Assembly (NCBI RefSeq): GCF_029894335.1 | Contig: NZ_JARXZC010000003.1 | Coordinates: forward strand, 62,001 to 126,000 | Source of the DNA: Kitasatospora sp. MAP5-34 | GTDB taxonomy: Bacteria; Actinomycetota; Actinomycetes; Streptomycetales; Streptomycetaceae | Direction of reading: 5' to 3' | Length of the DNA stretch: 64,000 nt | Notes under the pieces: model-generated | The model's input: only the letters and a program-made list of their open reading frames with translations | Database searches by the model: none | What the model was told of the DNA's origin: nothing | Program-made: the position numbers and the translations under genes | Shown here: positions 26,725 through 36,281 of the stretch, in pieces | Numbering within the stretch: the stretch's first letter is position 1 | How the letters are laid out: each line of letters opens with the position of its first letter

Positions 26725-27858
26725 TCAACCCAGCGCCGCCCGCTCCACCCGGTGGCGCTTGATGGTGCGGAAGCGACGGGCCACCTGGCGGGCCAGGTCG
26801 GCGGCGCCGACCAGGCCCGCGTCGTTGCCGAGGGCGGCGTGGACGATCTGGGCCTCGGGGCGGAAGCCGCGGCCGCTGAGGGTGCGTCGGAAGGCGTCCT
26901 GGGCGGGGACGATGAGGAGGTCGCCCGCCTCGGAGACGCCACCGCCGATGACGAAGCGTCCGGGGTCGAGGGCGGCGGCGAGGTTGGCGATGCCGACGCC
27001 CAGCCAGGTGCCGATGTCGTAGAGCAGCTCGACGGCGACGGGGTCGCCCGCCCGGGCGGCCTCGGTGACCAGCGGGCCGGTGAGGCCGTCCGGGGTGCCG
27101 CCCGCGCGGGCGAGCAGCGGTTCGACCACCGGGGACTCCTCGGCCACCAGGCTGCGGGCCTCGCGGACCAGCGCGTTGCCGGAGGAGTACTGCTCCCAGC
27201 ACCCCCGGTTGCCGCACGGGCAGCGGTGCCCGCCGGGCACCACCTGCATGTGGCCGAACTCGCCCGCCAGGCCGTACTTGCCCCGGTCGACGTAGCCGTC
27301 CCGGACCACCGCGCCGCCGATGCCGGTGCCGAGGGTGAGCATCACCATGTGGTCCTCGCCGCGCCCGGCGCCGAACCGCCACTCCGCCCAGGCGGCGGCG
27401 TTGGCATCGTTCTCGACCACGACCGGGAAGCGCAGCCGCGCGCTGAGCGCCTCCTGCAACGGCTCGTTGCGCCAGTTCAGGTGCGGGGAGAAGAGCACCC
27501 GGGAGCGTTCGGCGTCCACCCAGCCGGCCGCGCCGATGCCGACGGCGTGCACGTCGTGGCGGTCGGCGAGCTGGAGGACCAGCTCGACGATGATGTCCTC
27601 CACCACTTTGGGACTCTTGCTCTTGTGCGGGGTCTCCGTCCGGAGCTTCTCCAGCACCTTGCCCTCGCCGTCCACCACACCCGCGACTACCTTGGTGCCG
27701 CCGATGTCGATCCCGACCGTCGGCAGCCGCAGCAGGCCGACAGGCAGGGTGCGGCGGCGGCGCTCCGCGCGTGGGCCGATGCCGAGCAGGGTGGGCAGGG
27801 TCACGGGCCGGGTGGCCGGCCGGGCGGTGGGCCGGGTCGCGGGGTTGGGGCTGGTCAC
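26725..27858 (-). CDS. ROK family glucokinase-like sugar kinase
   Basis: A 377-residue ROK kinase that phosphorylates a sugar, probably glucose, with ATP. The phosphate-binding DIGGTK is at 51-56, ENDANAAAWAEWRFGAGRG and LGTGIGGAVV follow, and the zinc-binding CPCGNRGCWEQYSSG motif is intact. No N-terminal helix-turn-helix is present, so it is a kinase rather than a ROK repressor. GTG at 27858 is chosen because AAGGAG lies about 11 bases upstream; the first ~45 residues are a Pro/Thr/Arg-rich tail common in this Streptomyces subgroup. The frame is open to 28275 but not family-like there. Confidence 0.85.
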   Translation of the reverse strand: MTSPNPATRPTARPATRPVTLPTLLGIGPRAERRRRTLPVGLLRLPTVGIDIGGTKVVAGVVDGEGKVLEKLRTETPHKSKSPKVVEDIIVELVLQLADRHDVHAVGIGAAGWVDAERSRVLFSPHLNWRNEPLQEALSARLRFPVVVENDANAAAWAEWRFGAGRGEDHMVMLTLGTGIGGAVVRDGYVDRGKYGLAGEFGHMQVVPGGHRCPCGNRGCWEQYSSGNALVREARSLVAEESPVVEPLLARAGGTPDGLTGPLVTEAARAGDPVAVELLYDIGTWLGVGIANLAAALDPGRFVIGGGVSEAGDLLIVPAQDAFRRTLSGRGFRPEAQIVHAALGNDAGLVGAADLARQVARRFRTIKRHRVERAALG

Positions 27859-28411
27859 TGGCTCGGACGCTCCTTCGGGTCGGTACGGGCGTCGCCCGAG
27901 TCGGTACGGGCCCGCCCGGATCGGTACCCGACATCCTCCCTCGTTCGAGCGGGTTGAAGTGGTCTCCGGCCGGATACGCGTGCCGCGGGTTCCGGGTGCA
28001 GCAGAGGTGCGGTAGGTCTCATGTCCTCGGCCTGTCGTCCTGGTCCACCGGCTCGGTGGTTCCAGTGTCGGCTGCCGGAAGCCGGGCCGCCGCCGGGCCG
28101 CCGCCGCGAGACCGCCCACCAATCGCCGGTCGGTCCGAGAAGGAGTTGACGGACCGACAGGTGTGAACGGAACCACAGAGTCCGTTCGCCGACTCTCTGG
28201 GAGAATCCTGGACCCCTTCCACGGATACCCCCAGACGGGTGGCAGACTGGACCCGACATTACAGCCGATTCTCACAAAAGTGTGATGTTCCTCTCAGCTT
28301 CTTCCCAGCGTCGAGAGCAACTGATCTCCCGTTCGACACCGTCTGATCCCATTGGAACGCGTACCGGGCAAGCGGGGCCCGGGCGGCTTGCTACCCGGAT
28401 ACGAGAACTTG
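27859..28411. other. Intergenic region between divergent ROK kinase and esterase
   Basis: About 550 bp without a convincing gene. It should hold two divergent promoters. Next to the kinase it contains three copies of TCGGTAC within GC-rich direct repeats (about 27888-27927); otherwise I see no clear motif. Confidence 0.4.
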
Positions 28412-29539
28412 ATGCAACTGACAGGCACCCCATTCCTCATCTGCACGGTGATCCTCGTGCCCGTCTCGATCGCAGTGGCACTGCTGCTGTGGGGGCGGGT
28501 GCGCGGGCCCAAGCCGCTGCAGTTCCTGGCCAGGCTCGTCATGATTCTCTTCGCCCAGATCACCGCCGTGGTGATGGTCTTCGTCATGGTCAACAACGCC
28601 AACCTGATCTACGGCAACTGGGACGACCTGCTGGGCACCGGCAACCACGTCCGGGCCGTACCTCAGGTGCCGGCCGACCTCGGCACGGCCGGCAAGGGCA
28701 GCAACGACGCCAGGACCGAGCCCAAGGTGCTCCAGTCCTTCACCCCGGTGGACGACCCGAAGGTCCCCAAGGACGTCCAGCGGACCGACCTGAAGGGGCG
28801 GCTGTCCGGCGTCGACGGTGAGGTTCTGGTCTGGCTGCCGCCGCAGTACAACGACCCCGCGTACAAGGACAAGACCTTCCCGGTGGTCGAGCTGCTCCCC
28901 GGCTTCCCCGGCTCGTCCAGCACCTGGTACGGCACCCTGAAGGTGTCCACGCAGCTCGCGCCGCTGATGAAGAACGGCACGGTCACCCCGTTCATCCTGA
29001 TCTCGCCGCGCACACTGCTGCTCGGCAACAGCACGGACACCGGCTGCGCGGACGTCCCCGGCAAGGTCAACGCCGACACCTGGCTGTCCCGCGACGTACC
29101 GCAGATGATGCTCGACAACTTCCGGGTCGACCCCTCCGCCGACCGCTGGGCCGTGGCCGGCTACTCGGCCGGCGCCCACTGCGCGGAGAAGCTCGCCGTC
29201 GAGCACCCCAACCGCTACCGCGCCGGAATCAGCATGTCCGGCTACAACGACCCGGCTGCGGAGTCGGCCGCGCTCACCGCGAAGGACCCGCACCTGCGGG
29301 AGATCTCCAACCCGCTCAACATCCTGAAGGCCGCTCAGACCCCGCCGAACGTCGCCCTCTTCATGAGCGGCAACAAGGGCGACGGCTACGAGAGCGCGAT
29401 GGCGATGAAGGCGGCGGCGAAGGCTCCGACCACCGTCACCGTCCAGGAGACCACCGGCTCCCACAGCAGCGACATCTGGGGGCCGATGGTCCCCGAGATC
29501 TTCAAGTGGCTGACCGGCATCATCCCGCCCCAGCACTGA
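28412..29539 (+). CDS. Membrane-anchored esterase of the antigen 85 / PF00756 type
   Basis: A 375-residue protein with two N-terminal membrane helices (about residues 6-27 and 38-62) followed by an extracytoplasmic alpha/beta-hydrolase domain. It resembles putative esterases of the mycolyltransferase (antigen 85)/esterase D group. The nucleophile elbow is GYSAG (AVAGYSAGAHCAEKLA), PVVELLPGFPGSSSTW forms the oxyanion region, and GSHSSDIW carries the likely catalytic His. The ATG at 28412 fits the family start MQLTGTPF; a TTG at 28352 would add 20 unconserved residues. Substrate unknown. A 17-bp terminator hairpin follows the stop. Confidence 0.8.
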   Translation: MQLTGTPFLICTVILVPVSIAVALLLWGRVRGPKPLQFLARLVMILFAQITAVVMVFVMVNNANLIYGNWDDLLGTGNHVRAVPQVPADLGTAGKGSNDARTEPKVLQSFTPVDDPKVPKDVQRTDLKGRLSGVDGEVLVWLPPQYNDPAYKDKTFPVVELLPGFPGSSSTWYGTLKVSTQLAPLMKNGTVTPFILISPRTLLLGNSTDTGCADVPGKVNADTWLSRDVPQMMLDNFRVDPSADRWAVAGYSAGAHCAEKLAVEHPNRYRAGISMSGYNDPAAESAALTAKDPHLREISNPLNILKAAQTPPNVALFMSGNKGDGYESAMAMKAAAKAPTTVTVQETTGSHSSDIWGPMVPEIFKWLTGIIPPQH

Positions 29540-29555
29540 CCGACACCGTGGCAGC

Positions 29556-29593
29556 ACTTCGCCCCGCAGGGTTCCCACCCTGCGGGGCGAAGT
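29556..29593. terminator. Bidirectional 17-bp hairpin terminator
   Basis: ACTTCGCCCCGCAGGGT (29556-29572) pairs perfectly with 29577-29593 around a TCCC loop. It lies between the convergent esterase and glycosyltransferase genes. Confidence 0.85.
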
Positions 29594-29624
29594 CGTCTGT
29601 TCGGTGATTCAGGCGGCCACGCTG

Positions 29625-31493
29625 CTAGCCCTGGGAAGAAATCGCGACCGGGGCCACCGCGCTGCGGAGCCAGACCTCGAAGTGGCCGGTGCCGGCCGAG
29701 GTGCGGTACGGGAGGGCGCTGGAGAGGCGGTACTTGCCACCGGTCCGCATCTCCTCGCGGACGGCGCGGGAGACCTCGCCCGAGCCGTCGGAGACGTCGA
29801 GCACCACGCCGTCGAACCAGCCGTCCTGGATGGCGGCCCGGTAACCGGCCACGCCGGAGAGGTGCTGCCCCTTGCGACCGGTGTAGTCGATGTAGAAGAC
29901 CGAGGTCCAGTACTGGTACTTGGTCCGGTGCAGGTCGGTGAGGTAGTAGACCGGGCCCTCGTGCGGCTCGCCGAGCCAGCGCTGGCCCGGCTGGACCTTG
30001 CTCGAGAGGTCCTTGATCAGGTACGTGGTGTCGGGCCAGATGCCGAAGTTCTTCGCCGACTGGGACATGCCCATGGTCAGCGCGATCACGCTGATGGCGA
30101 TGGCCAGCTGCGGGAACTTGAAGTGGGCGCCCATCAGCCGGGCCGTCCCGACCCCGGCCATCGGGGCGGCGAAGAGCAGGCCGAAGCCGACGTGCTTCTG
30201 CAGCGAGGTGCTGGTCGACAGGTGGATCTGGTAGATCGGGGCGAGCAGCGCGGTCGAGGTGAGCAGCACGCCGAGCGCGAGGCGCCAGCGCGCGCCGGGC
30301 ACGGCCTGCCGCCAGCCGGGCATCTCGCTGAGCCGGGCACGGCGGGCGTAGAGCGTGGTGCCGACGCAGGCGACCAGGAAGAGCAGGCCGCCCCAGCGCG
30401 CACTGTCCTGGATCATCGCCATGGTCGGGGTGTCGCCGTGGGCGCGGGCGGTGGTGGTGCCGCTGATCGCCGTCATGTAGCCGGAGACGGTCAGACCCAC
30501 GCCGAGCAGGCCGCCCGTACCGGCGGTGAAGAGCGCCGTGCGCAGCACCGCCCGCAGGACGCCGTGCCGCTGGTAGGCGACCAGCAGGAGCAGCAGCGCG
30601 ATGGTCGGCAGGTAGAGCGCCGAGGCGTACTTGACGCCGACCGCCAGCGCCGCGACCGGGGCCGCGAGCAGCGGGAGCGACCAGTGACCGTGACCGACCC
30701 GGACCACGATCCAGGTGGCGGCCGCGAGCAGCAGTACGGCGGCGGCGTCGTAGGTCGCGAGGTTGCCCAGGAACAGCGTGGACTGGGCGAACGCGAAGAG
30801 TACGGCGGCGCAGAGCCCGGCCCGCTCGTTGAAGAGCCGTCGGGTGAAGGAGTAGAGCAGGCTGTTGGCCCCGAGCATGAAGAGCAGGCTCATCGCCCGG
30901 ACGCCGGTCAGGCCCCAGAGCGAGTCGACGGCGGCCGCCAGGACGGGGTAGAGCGTGGGCGCGCCGGAGAAGTAGCCGGCGAAGCCACCGTAGTCCGGGG
31001 CGCCGTGGAAGAGCTGGGCGATCTCGGCGTGCCCGGCGTACAGGTAGAGCGCCTCGTCCTCGAAGGCCGAGTTCCGCAGCCGCAGGGTCAGCACGGACTG
31101 GACGATCAGCAGCGCGAGCAGCAGTCCCCGGCTGATCCAGGTACGGCGCCGACTCGCCCGGGCCGACCAGGCGACGTCCGGTACGGGCGGCAGCGTCCAG
31201 CCGGGGCGGACGGGCTCGGCGAAGGCGTAGCCCGGGTCGGGCTCCGACTCGGGCTCGGGCAGAGCCCGCAGCTGCATCGTCTGCTCGTTGTCGTACCCCG
31301 GTGGCGGCTCCGGCGGAGCTGCCGGAGCCGTCGGCTCGGCGGGACGCCGGTGCTGTGCCTGACGCGGCGGCTGCGGCGGCTGCTGCTGCTGCTGCTGCTG
31401 CTGCTGGCCAGGGTCATGCTGCTGCTGAGCGTGCTGCGGTTGGGGGAACCACGAGCCCGGGGTGGGTTCCGTCGCGGGGGGGCGGGTGTCCAT
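29625..31493 (-). CDS. GT-C (ArnT/GT39-like) membrane glycosyltransferase
   Basis: A 622-residue polytopic protein. The first ~115 residues are cytoplasmic, Pro/Gln-rich and disordered with a run of nine Gln; then about ten to twelve hydrophobic segments follow, and a C-terminal extracytoplasmic domain. The first loop after helix 1 has NSAFEDEALYLYAGH, the acidic DE motif of GT-C lipid-phosphate-sugar transferases (GT39/ArnT-like). It is the last of three genes with 4-bp overlaps (GT2 synthase, GH26-like lipoprotein, this gene), so it probably modifies or helps assemble the same glycan. The Gln run is encoded by a CAG/CTG triplet tract at about 31381-31410. Donor and acceptor unknown. Confidence 0.8.
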   Translation of the reverse strand: MDTRPPATEPTPGSWFPQPQHAQQQHDPGQQQQQQQQQPPQPPRQAQHRRPAEPTAPAAPPEPPPGYDNEQTMQLRALPEPESEPDPGYAFAEPVRPGWTLPPVPDVAWSARASRRRTWISRGLLLALLIVQSVLTLRLRNSAFEDEALYLYAGHAEIAQLFHGAPDYGGFAGYFSGAPTLYPVLAAAVDSLWGLTGVRAMSLLFMLGANSLLYSFTRRLFNERAGLCAAVLFAFAQSTLFLGNLATYDAAAVLLLAAATWIVVRVGHGHWSLPLLAAPVAALAVGVKYASALYLPTIALLLLLVAYQRHGVLRAVLRTALFTAGTGGLLGVGLTVSGYMTAISGTTTARAHGDTPTMAMIQDSARWGGLLFLVACVGTTLYARRARLSEMPGWRQAVPGARWRLALGVLLTSTALLAPIYQIHLSTSTSLQKHVGFGLLFAAPMAGVGTARLMGAHFKFPQLAIAISVIALTMGMSQSAKNFGIWPDTTYLIKDLSSKVQPGQRWLGEPHEGPVYYLTDLHRTKYQYWTSVFYIDYTGRKGQHLSGVAGYRAAIQDGWFDGVVLDVSDGSGEVSRAVREEMRTGGKYRLSSALPYRTSAGTGHFEVWLRSAVAPVAISSQG

Positions 31494-32533
31494 CAGGGGT
31501 GCTCCACGTCGAAACCGATGCGCGGGTCGGCGGCCGCGCTGCGGAAGGCTGCCAGGGCGTCCGGGGCGCTGTCGACCCGCCAGTCCGTCTCCTTGCGCAG
31601 GTTGAACCAGACGAACCCGAGGATGGCGGGGTCGGCGAGCACACCCGCGAACAGGTCGGCGATGTCGACGGGCTTGCGCGGGGTCGGTTCGGAGGCGGTC
31701 TCGGCCAGCAGGACGGGCTTGGTGCTGAACGCCCGGATCTCCTTGAGCGTCGGCCCGAAGAGCGTGGCAAAGGTGTGCGGCCCGGTCCTGGCGTAGTAGC
31801 CGACCACGCCGAGCCAGTCGACGTAGCCGTCGCCCGGGTAGTACGGCTTGAGCCGTACCGACGGCACCGGGTTGATGACGTTGGGGCTCCACACCCAGAT
31901 GACGTTGGAGCAGCCGACGTCCTGGAAGCGGTCGTGGACGCGCCGCCAGGCCTTGACGAAGTCGTCGGCGTTGCTGTCCTTGGTACCCCAGGGGTACCAG
32001 CCGCCGTTCATCTCGTGCCCGAAGCTGATCGCCACCGGCACGTTGAGGTCCCGGATCGCGATCGCGGTGCGGCGGATGTAGTCGTCCTCGCCGCCCGCGC
32101 CGATCTGGGCCAGGGTCTTCTTGAACGGCTCCCAGGCTATGTACGGGAGCATGCCGTGCCGCCAGACGGCGTCCGTCTGGTCGGTCTGGAACTCGTCGCC
32201 CCAGCCGAGGTAGTAGACCAGCAGGTTGGGCGCCTTGCCGACGGTCGTCCGGAAGGCGTCCACGGCGGTCAGGGACTGCGGCACGCCGTCGAAGGTCGCG
32301 CCCAGGAACTTCTTCTTGGGCATCAGCATCGAGGTGATGTCGTACGGCAGGCGCGGGGCCGCGGGCGAGGCGGAGGCGCTGCCGCCACCGGCCACGGCCG
32401 GCGCCGCGCCGTTGCCCCCGGCGCCGATCGGCGCGGTGGTACTGGGCGCGCAGGCGGCCGTCGTGCTCCCGAAGGCCAGGGCCCCGAGTGCGCCGAGCAG
32501 CGCGGAACGCCGACTGATCTCGGGCCGGCTCAC
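31493..32533 (-). CDS. GH26-like glycoside hydrolase, Tat/lipoprotein
   Basis: A 346-residue exported protein. The N-terminus has a twin-arginine motif (ISRRSALLGALGAL) and a lipobox-like TTAAC with the lipidated Cys at C28, then a Gly/Ser/Ala linker to about residue 60. The TIM-barrel part matches glycoside hydrolase family 26 (beta-mannanase-like): the acid/base E174 lies in FGHEMNGGWYPWG and the nucleophile E278 in PVLLAETAS. The GTG start at 32533 overlaps the stop of the GT2 gene, and its stop overlaps the GT-C gene, so it is translationally coupled to both. A hydrolase inside a synthase operon often trims the product polymer; that role is inferred. Confidence 0.82.
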   Translation of the reverse strand: MSRPEISRRSALLGALGALAFGSTTAACAPSTTAPIGAGGNGAAPAVAGGGSASASPAAPRLPYDITSMLMPKKKFLGATFDGVPQSLTAVDAFRTTVGKAPNLLVYYLGWGDEFQTDQTDAVWRHGMLPYIAWEPFKKTLAQIGAGGEDDYIRRTAIAIRDLNVPVAISFGHEMNGGWYPWGTKDSNADDFVKAWRRVHDRFQDVGCSNVIWVWSPNVINPVPSVRLKPYYPGDGYVDWLGVVGYYARTGPHTFATLFGPTLKEIRAFSTKPVLLAETASEPTPRKPVDIADLFAGVLADPAILGFVWFNLRKETDWRVDSAPDALAAFRSAAADPRIGFDVEHP

Positions 32534-34458
32534 GCGCCCGCCTCCTCGTTCTGGGTGGGGTGGCGCTCGCGGCGGTACGACTCGGTGCGGTACGGCTCGG
32601 TGCGGTACGACTCGCCGGGGTAAGGCTCACTGTTGTACGACTCGGCCCGGTAAGGCTCGACCCGGTAAGGCTCAGTGCGGTACGGCTCAGCGCGGTACGA
32701 CTCGACCCGGTGCGGCTCGCTGCTCGGGTCGGGGATGCCCGGGATCGCGAGGTAGGGGCTGCCGAGGTAGGGACCCGCGACGTGCGGGGCCAGCGAGTTG
32801 GCGGTCTCGACGTACACGCTGGTCTCGGTCGGCTCCTCGGCGTTCATGCCCTCGGTGCGCGGCTCGACCAGGACTCGGCCGACCGAGACGGCGTAGAACA
32901 CGCCGGAGCCGAGCATCAGGGCGAAGTTCTCCGGGACCATGGTGGACATCCGCCACACCGCCGCCCCGATCCAGAGCACGGCGGTCGGCATGCTCCAGGC
33001 CCACATGCCGATCCAGAACCGGCGGGTCTTGTTGTTCTTGGCGTTGGAGGAGCCGGAGGGCTGCCAGCCCATCGGGCGGCGGCGCAGCAGGTCCCAGATG
33101 GCGAAGGTGTGCGCCCAGCCGTACATCACCCGGGTGGCCCAGGCCTCCAGGCGGTAGGGGTTGCGGTGCCAGAGCGGGTAGACCACGGTCAGGTAGACCA
33201 CGCTGGGCAGCACGTACCACATGTTGGTGGCCTGCAGCTGCTCCGGGAAGAAGAGCAGCAGGGCCAGTGCGATCAGCGGGCCGGTGAAGGTGAGCAGCGC
33301 CGTCTCGATGTAGTAGACGAAGCCGGACATGTAGCAGAGCCGGCTGACGAACCGCATCGGGACGCGCCAGAAGTCCTTCATGCTGCCGAGCATGCTCATC
33401 GAGGCCATGCACCAGCGGTACTGCTGGTTGTAGTAGGCGCCGATGGTGTCCGGGCAGACGCCGGTGGACAGCGCGAGCGGGACGTACCGCAGGTCCCAGC
33501 CCCGGGCCCGCAGGTCGAAGCCGGTGTGCATGTCCTCGGAGTGCTCGATCAGGCTGGTGCCGCCGATCTCGGCCAGTGCGGTGCGCCGGTAGATCGCGCA
33601 GGAGCCGACGCAGATCGAGCCGTCGCTGCGCTGCCGGGAGACCTGGACGGAGCGGTAGAAGAGCTCCTGGACGGCGCCGGCGCCGCGCTCGATCCAGTTC
33701 TGCTGGTCGAGCACCCGGAAGTACTGGGGTGACTGGACGATCGCGGTGCGCGGGTCGTCGTCGAGGTAGGGCAGCAGCTCGTCCAGCAGGTCGTGCCTGG
33801 GGGCGAAGTCGGCGTCGAGGATGAGGACGACGTCGCTGTCGGAGTTCTCGAAGCCGTGGCGGAGGTTGCCGGCCTTCTTGAACCAGCCCCGATTCGGGCG
33901 GACCAGGTAGCGGAACCCGAAGTCGGCTGCCATCGCGGCCAGTTCGGGGCTGTCCGAGTCGTCCAGGACGATCGCGGTGACCGGCCCCTGGTAGGCGTCG
34001 GCCATCAGCTGCACGTACGTCCAGGTGTTGTGCAGCACCTCGACGGGCTCGCCGCAGACCGGCAGGAAGACGTCCACCGACGGGTGGCGCCCGGGGTTCC
34101 AGGCGCGGACCAGCCGGCGGTGCGTCTTGAGGTCGAAGCTGGGGGTGAACGCCTCCAGACGGAGGCCGATCAGGAAGCCGACGACGGAGAGCAGCAGCAC
34201 CGGGGAGAACAGCCAGATCCACATGCTGTGCCGCGCGGTGTCCAGCTGGCTGTAGAAGACGAAGCCGAAGCCGACCAGCGAGGAGAGCGTCAGTACCCAG
34301 CTGTAGCGCTTGACGTACGAGTACTTCTCCCGGTCGTCGGGAGGTGCCGGGAGCAGGCCGCTCCGGCGGGGGGCGGCCATCGGCTTGCGAGGCGCTCGGC
34401 GGCGCCCCCCGGAGTTCGCCGCGGGGCGTTGCGGCGGAACTTGGTGCAGCGTGTTCAC
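32530..34458 (-). CDS. Cellulose synthase-family GT2 glycosyltransferase
   Basis: A 642-residue membrane processive glycosyltransferase. Two N-terminal helices (about 53-70 and 80-98) precede the GT-A domain with DDSD at 166-169, DAD at 215-217, the catalytic ED at 308-309 and QQYRW at 345-349, the processive signature. Four or more C-terminal helices follow. No PilZ domain is visible. The last ~65 residues are a low-complexity tail of about nine YRxEP/YRxES units, encoded by repetitive DNA (about 32560-32710). Start is GTG 34458 with GGAG ten bases upstream. It leads the three-gene polysaccharide operon; the sugar made is unknown. Confidence 0.88.
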   Translation of the reverse strand: MNTLHQVPPQRPAANSGGRRRAPRKPMAAPRRSGLLPAPPDDREKYSYVKRYSWVLTLSSLVGFGFVFYSQLDTARHSMWIWLFSPVLLLSVVGFLIGLRLEAFTPSFDLKTHRRLVRAWNPGRHPSVDVFLPVCGEPVEVLHNTWTYVQLMADAYQGPVTAIVLDDSDSPELAAMAADFGFRYLVRPNRGWFKKAGNLRHGFENSDSDVVLILDADFAPRHDLLDELLPYLDDDPRTAIVQSPQYFRVLDQQNWIERGAGAVQELFYRSVQVSRQRSDGSICVGSCAIYRRTALAEIGGTSLIEHSEDMHTGFDLRARGWDLRYVPLALSTGVCPDTIGAYYNQQYRWCMASMSMLGSMKDFWRVPMRFVSRLCYMSGFVYYIETALLTFTGPLIALALLLFFPEQLQATNMWYVLPSVVYLTVVYPLWHRNPYRLEAWATRVMYGWAHTFAIWDLLRRRPMGWQPSGSSNAKNNKTRRFWIGMWAWSMPTAVLWIGAAVWRMSTMVPENFALMLGSGVFYAVSVGRVLVEPRTEGMNAEEPTETSVYVETANSLAPHVAGPYLGSPYLAIPGIPDPSSEPHRVESYRAEPYRTEPYRVEPYRAESYNSEPYPGESYRTEPYRTESYRRERHPTQNEEAGA

Positions 34459-34688
34459 AGGGTAGGGCTCCGCCAGATACCGGACACGTCAGGGCCAAAA
34501 GCCGTGACATTGGTCTTATCCGATTAACTTAGCGAAACCGACCCGCCACCGAAACCTCACGCAGCTAACAAGTGAGCAACGCAATCGTGCAGGACATGTA
34601 GAAATGGCCATCAGATGGCCCTGTGTCAGGCCACCAGATGTACACGTCAACTGATGTCAGGGCCAACCGGCCGCAGGACCGGATGACG

Positions 34689-36281
34689 TCAGGCCAGCTC
34701 CAGCGCCAGGTAGAAGTCCACCCGGTCCTCCAGCCGGGAGAGGTCACGCCCGGTCAGTTCCTCGATCCGGCCGATCCGGTACCGCAGGGTGTTCACGTGC
34801 ACGTGCAGCTGGGCCGCGCAGCGCGTCCAGGAGCCGTCCGAGCGGAGGAACGCCTCCAGGGTGCGGACCAGGTCGGCCTGGTGCTCGATGTCGTACGCGA
34901 TGACCCGGTCCAGCAGCCGGCTGCGGAAGGCCCGGCGGACCTCGTCCGGGACGGCGGCCAGCAGCAGGACGTGCGAGGCCAGCTCCTCGGGGCCGGCCAC
35001 GCAGACCCGGCCGACCCGGGCGGCGGCGATCCGGCGGGCGTGCCGGGCCTCCTCGAGGGCGCCGCGCAGGCCGCCGGCCTCCAGGGCGGGGGCGGAGACG
35101 CCGAGGGTGATCCGGCCCTCGGAGCCGAGACCGGCCTCCAGCGGGGCGAGCAGGTCGCGCAGCGCGTCGGCGGGGACGGCGCTGTCGGGTGCGGGCAGCA
35201 CCACCACCGCGCCGGTGCCGACGCCGGCCACCAGCGCGCGGTCGGCGGTGTCGGTGAGAGCTTCCTCCAGGATCAGCCGGACCGCGCCGTCGGGCAGGCC
35301 CGTCCCCTCGGCGCTGAGCACCAGCCAGCTGCCGTCCGTCTCCATCGGTTTCGGCTCGGCGCCCTCGTAGCGGGCCGCCATCGCCGAGGAGGCGTACAGC
35401 GCGCGGCTGATCTCCGCCGGGTCGGCGTCCCGCTGAAGCAGCGTCAGGACCTCGTCGGCGATCCGGCGGCGCAGCCGGCGGCCCTCGTCCCGGCGGACGC
35501 GCTCGGCGGCGACCAGGCGGGCCAGGTTCTCGGCGAGCTGCTGGCGCTTGCCCGTCCACTCGGTGACGTCCCCGGCGACGGCGAGCACCCAGTCGGCCAG
35601 CGAGGCTTCGGCCTCGGTCGAGGCCGGGGCGGGCAGCAGCGAGTACGAGCCGGAGGCCAGCCGGGCCCGGTGCGGGGGCCGGCGGCGTTGGCGCTGTGCG
35701 GCGAGGTGGGCACGGACCAGCTGGTCGCGGTCCTCGGCGGAGAGCCGGTCGGCGGGGCCGGCGATCACCCGGCCGGTCGAGGTCAGCACCCAGCAGTCCA
35801 GGTCCAGGTCGCCGCCGAGCAGGTCGAGCACCGCGTCCAGGCCGCCGCCGCCCGCTGCCGAGACCAGCAGCCGGTGCCGGTCGACCAGCGCGGCGAGGTC
35901 GGCGGCCCGGTCGGCGGAGACCTGGCGGCCGATGAACTCGGTGAGCGAGCTGAAGGCGATGTCGTCGGGCACGGCGAGCAGCGGCAGCCGGTGCCGGCGG
36001 CAGGCGTCGATCAGGTCCTCGGGGACCGGGCCGACCTCGGCCTCGCCCGCCGCCAGGGCCACGGCGCCGCCCGCCACCAGGGTGCGGACGAACCGCTCGG
36101 AGTCGGCCGGCGCGGTCCGCCACAGCATTCCGGTGAGCACCAGCTCACCGCCGTGCAGGTACCGGCCGGGCTCCTGCAGGTCGGTCGTCATGACACCACT
36201 GACCTGCCGGTCGAGCTCGTCCTCGGCGGCGAGCAGCCGCAGCCGCGGGGCACCGGGGGCGAGCAGGTCACGGACACGCAT
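34689..36281 (-). CDS. pucR: PucR family transcriptional regulator
   Basis: A 530-residue regulator with an N-terminal PucR sensor domain (MRVRDLLAP ... GGELVLTGMLW, residues 1-120), a GGDEF-like central region without catalytic residues, and a C-terminal PucR helix-turn-helix. The C terminus reads FLRSDGSWTRCAAQLHVHVNTL then RYRIGRIEELTGRDL (partial quotes), a textbook HTH_30. PucR proteins respond to purine breakdown products. It is divergent from the xanthine dehydrogenase operon, its likely target, across a 480-bp region with direct repeats. ATG at 36281 fits the family start. An imperfect dyad at about 34613-34673, just after its stop, may be its terminator. Confidence 0.9.
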   Translation of the reverse strand: MRVRDLLAPGAPRLRLLAAEDELDRQVSGVMTTDLQEPGRYLHGGELVLTGMLWRTAPADSERFVRTLVAGGAVALAAGEAEVGPVPEDLIDACRRHRLPLLAVPDDIAFSSLTEFIGRQVSADRAADLAALVDRHRLLVSAAGGGGLDAVLDLLGGDLDLDCWVLTSTGRVIAGPADRLSAEDRDQLVRAHLAAQRQRRRPPHRARLASGSYSLLPAPASTEAEASLADWVLAVAGDVTEWTGKRQQLAENLARLVAAERVRRDEGRRLRRRIADEVLTLLQRDADPAEISRALYASSAMAARYEGAEPKPMETDGSWLVLSAEGTGLPDGAVRLILEEALTDTADRALVAGVGTGAVVVLPAPDSAVPADALRDLLAPLEAGLGSEGRITLGVSAPALEAGGLRGALEEARHARRIAAARVGRVCVAGPEELASHVLLLAAVPDEVRRAFRSRLLDRVIAYDIEHQADLVRTLEAFLRSDGSWTRCAAQLHVHVNTLRYRIGRIEELTGRDLSRLEDRVDFYLALELA

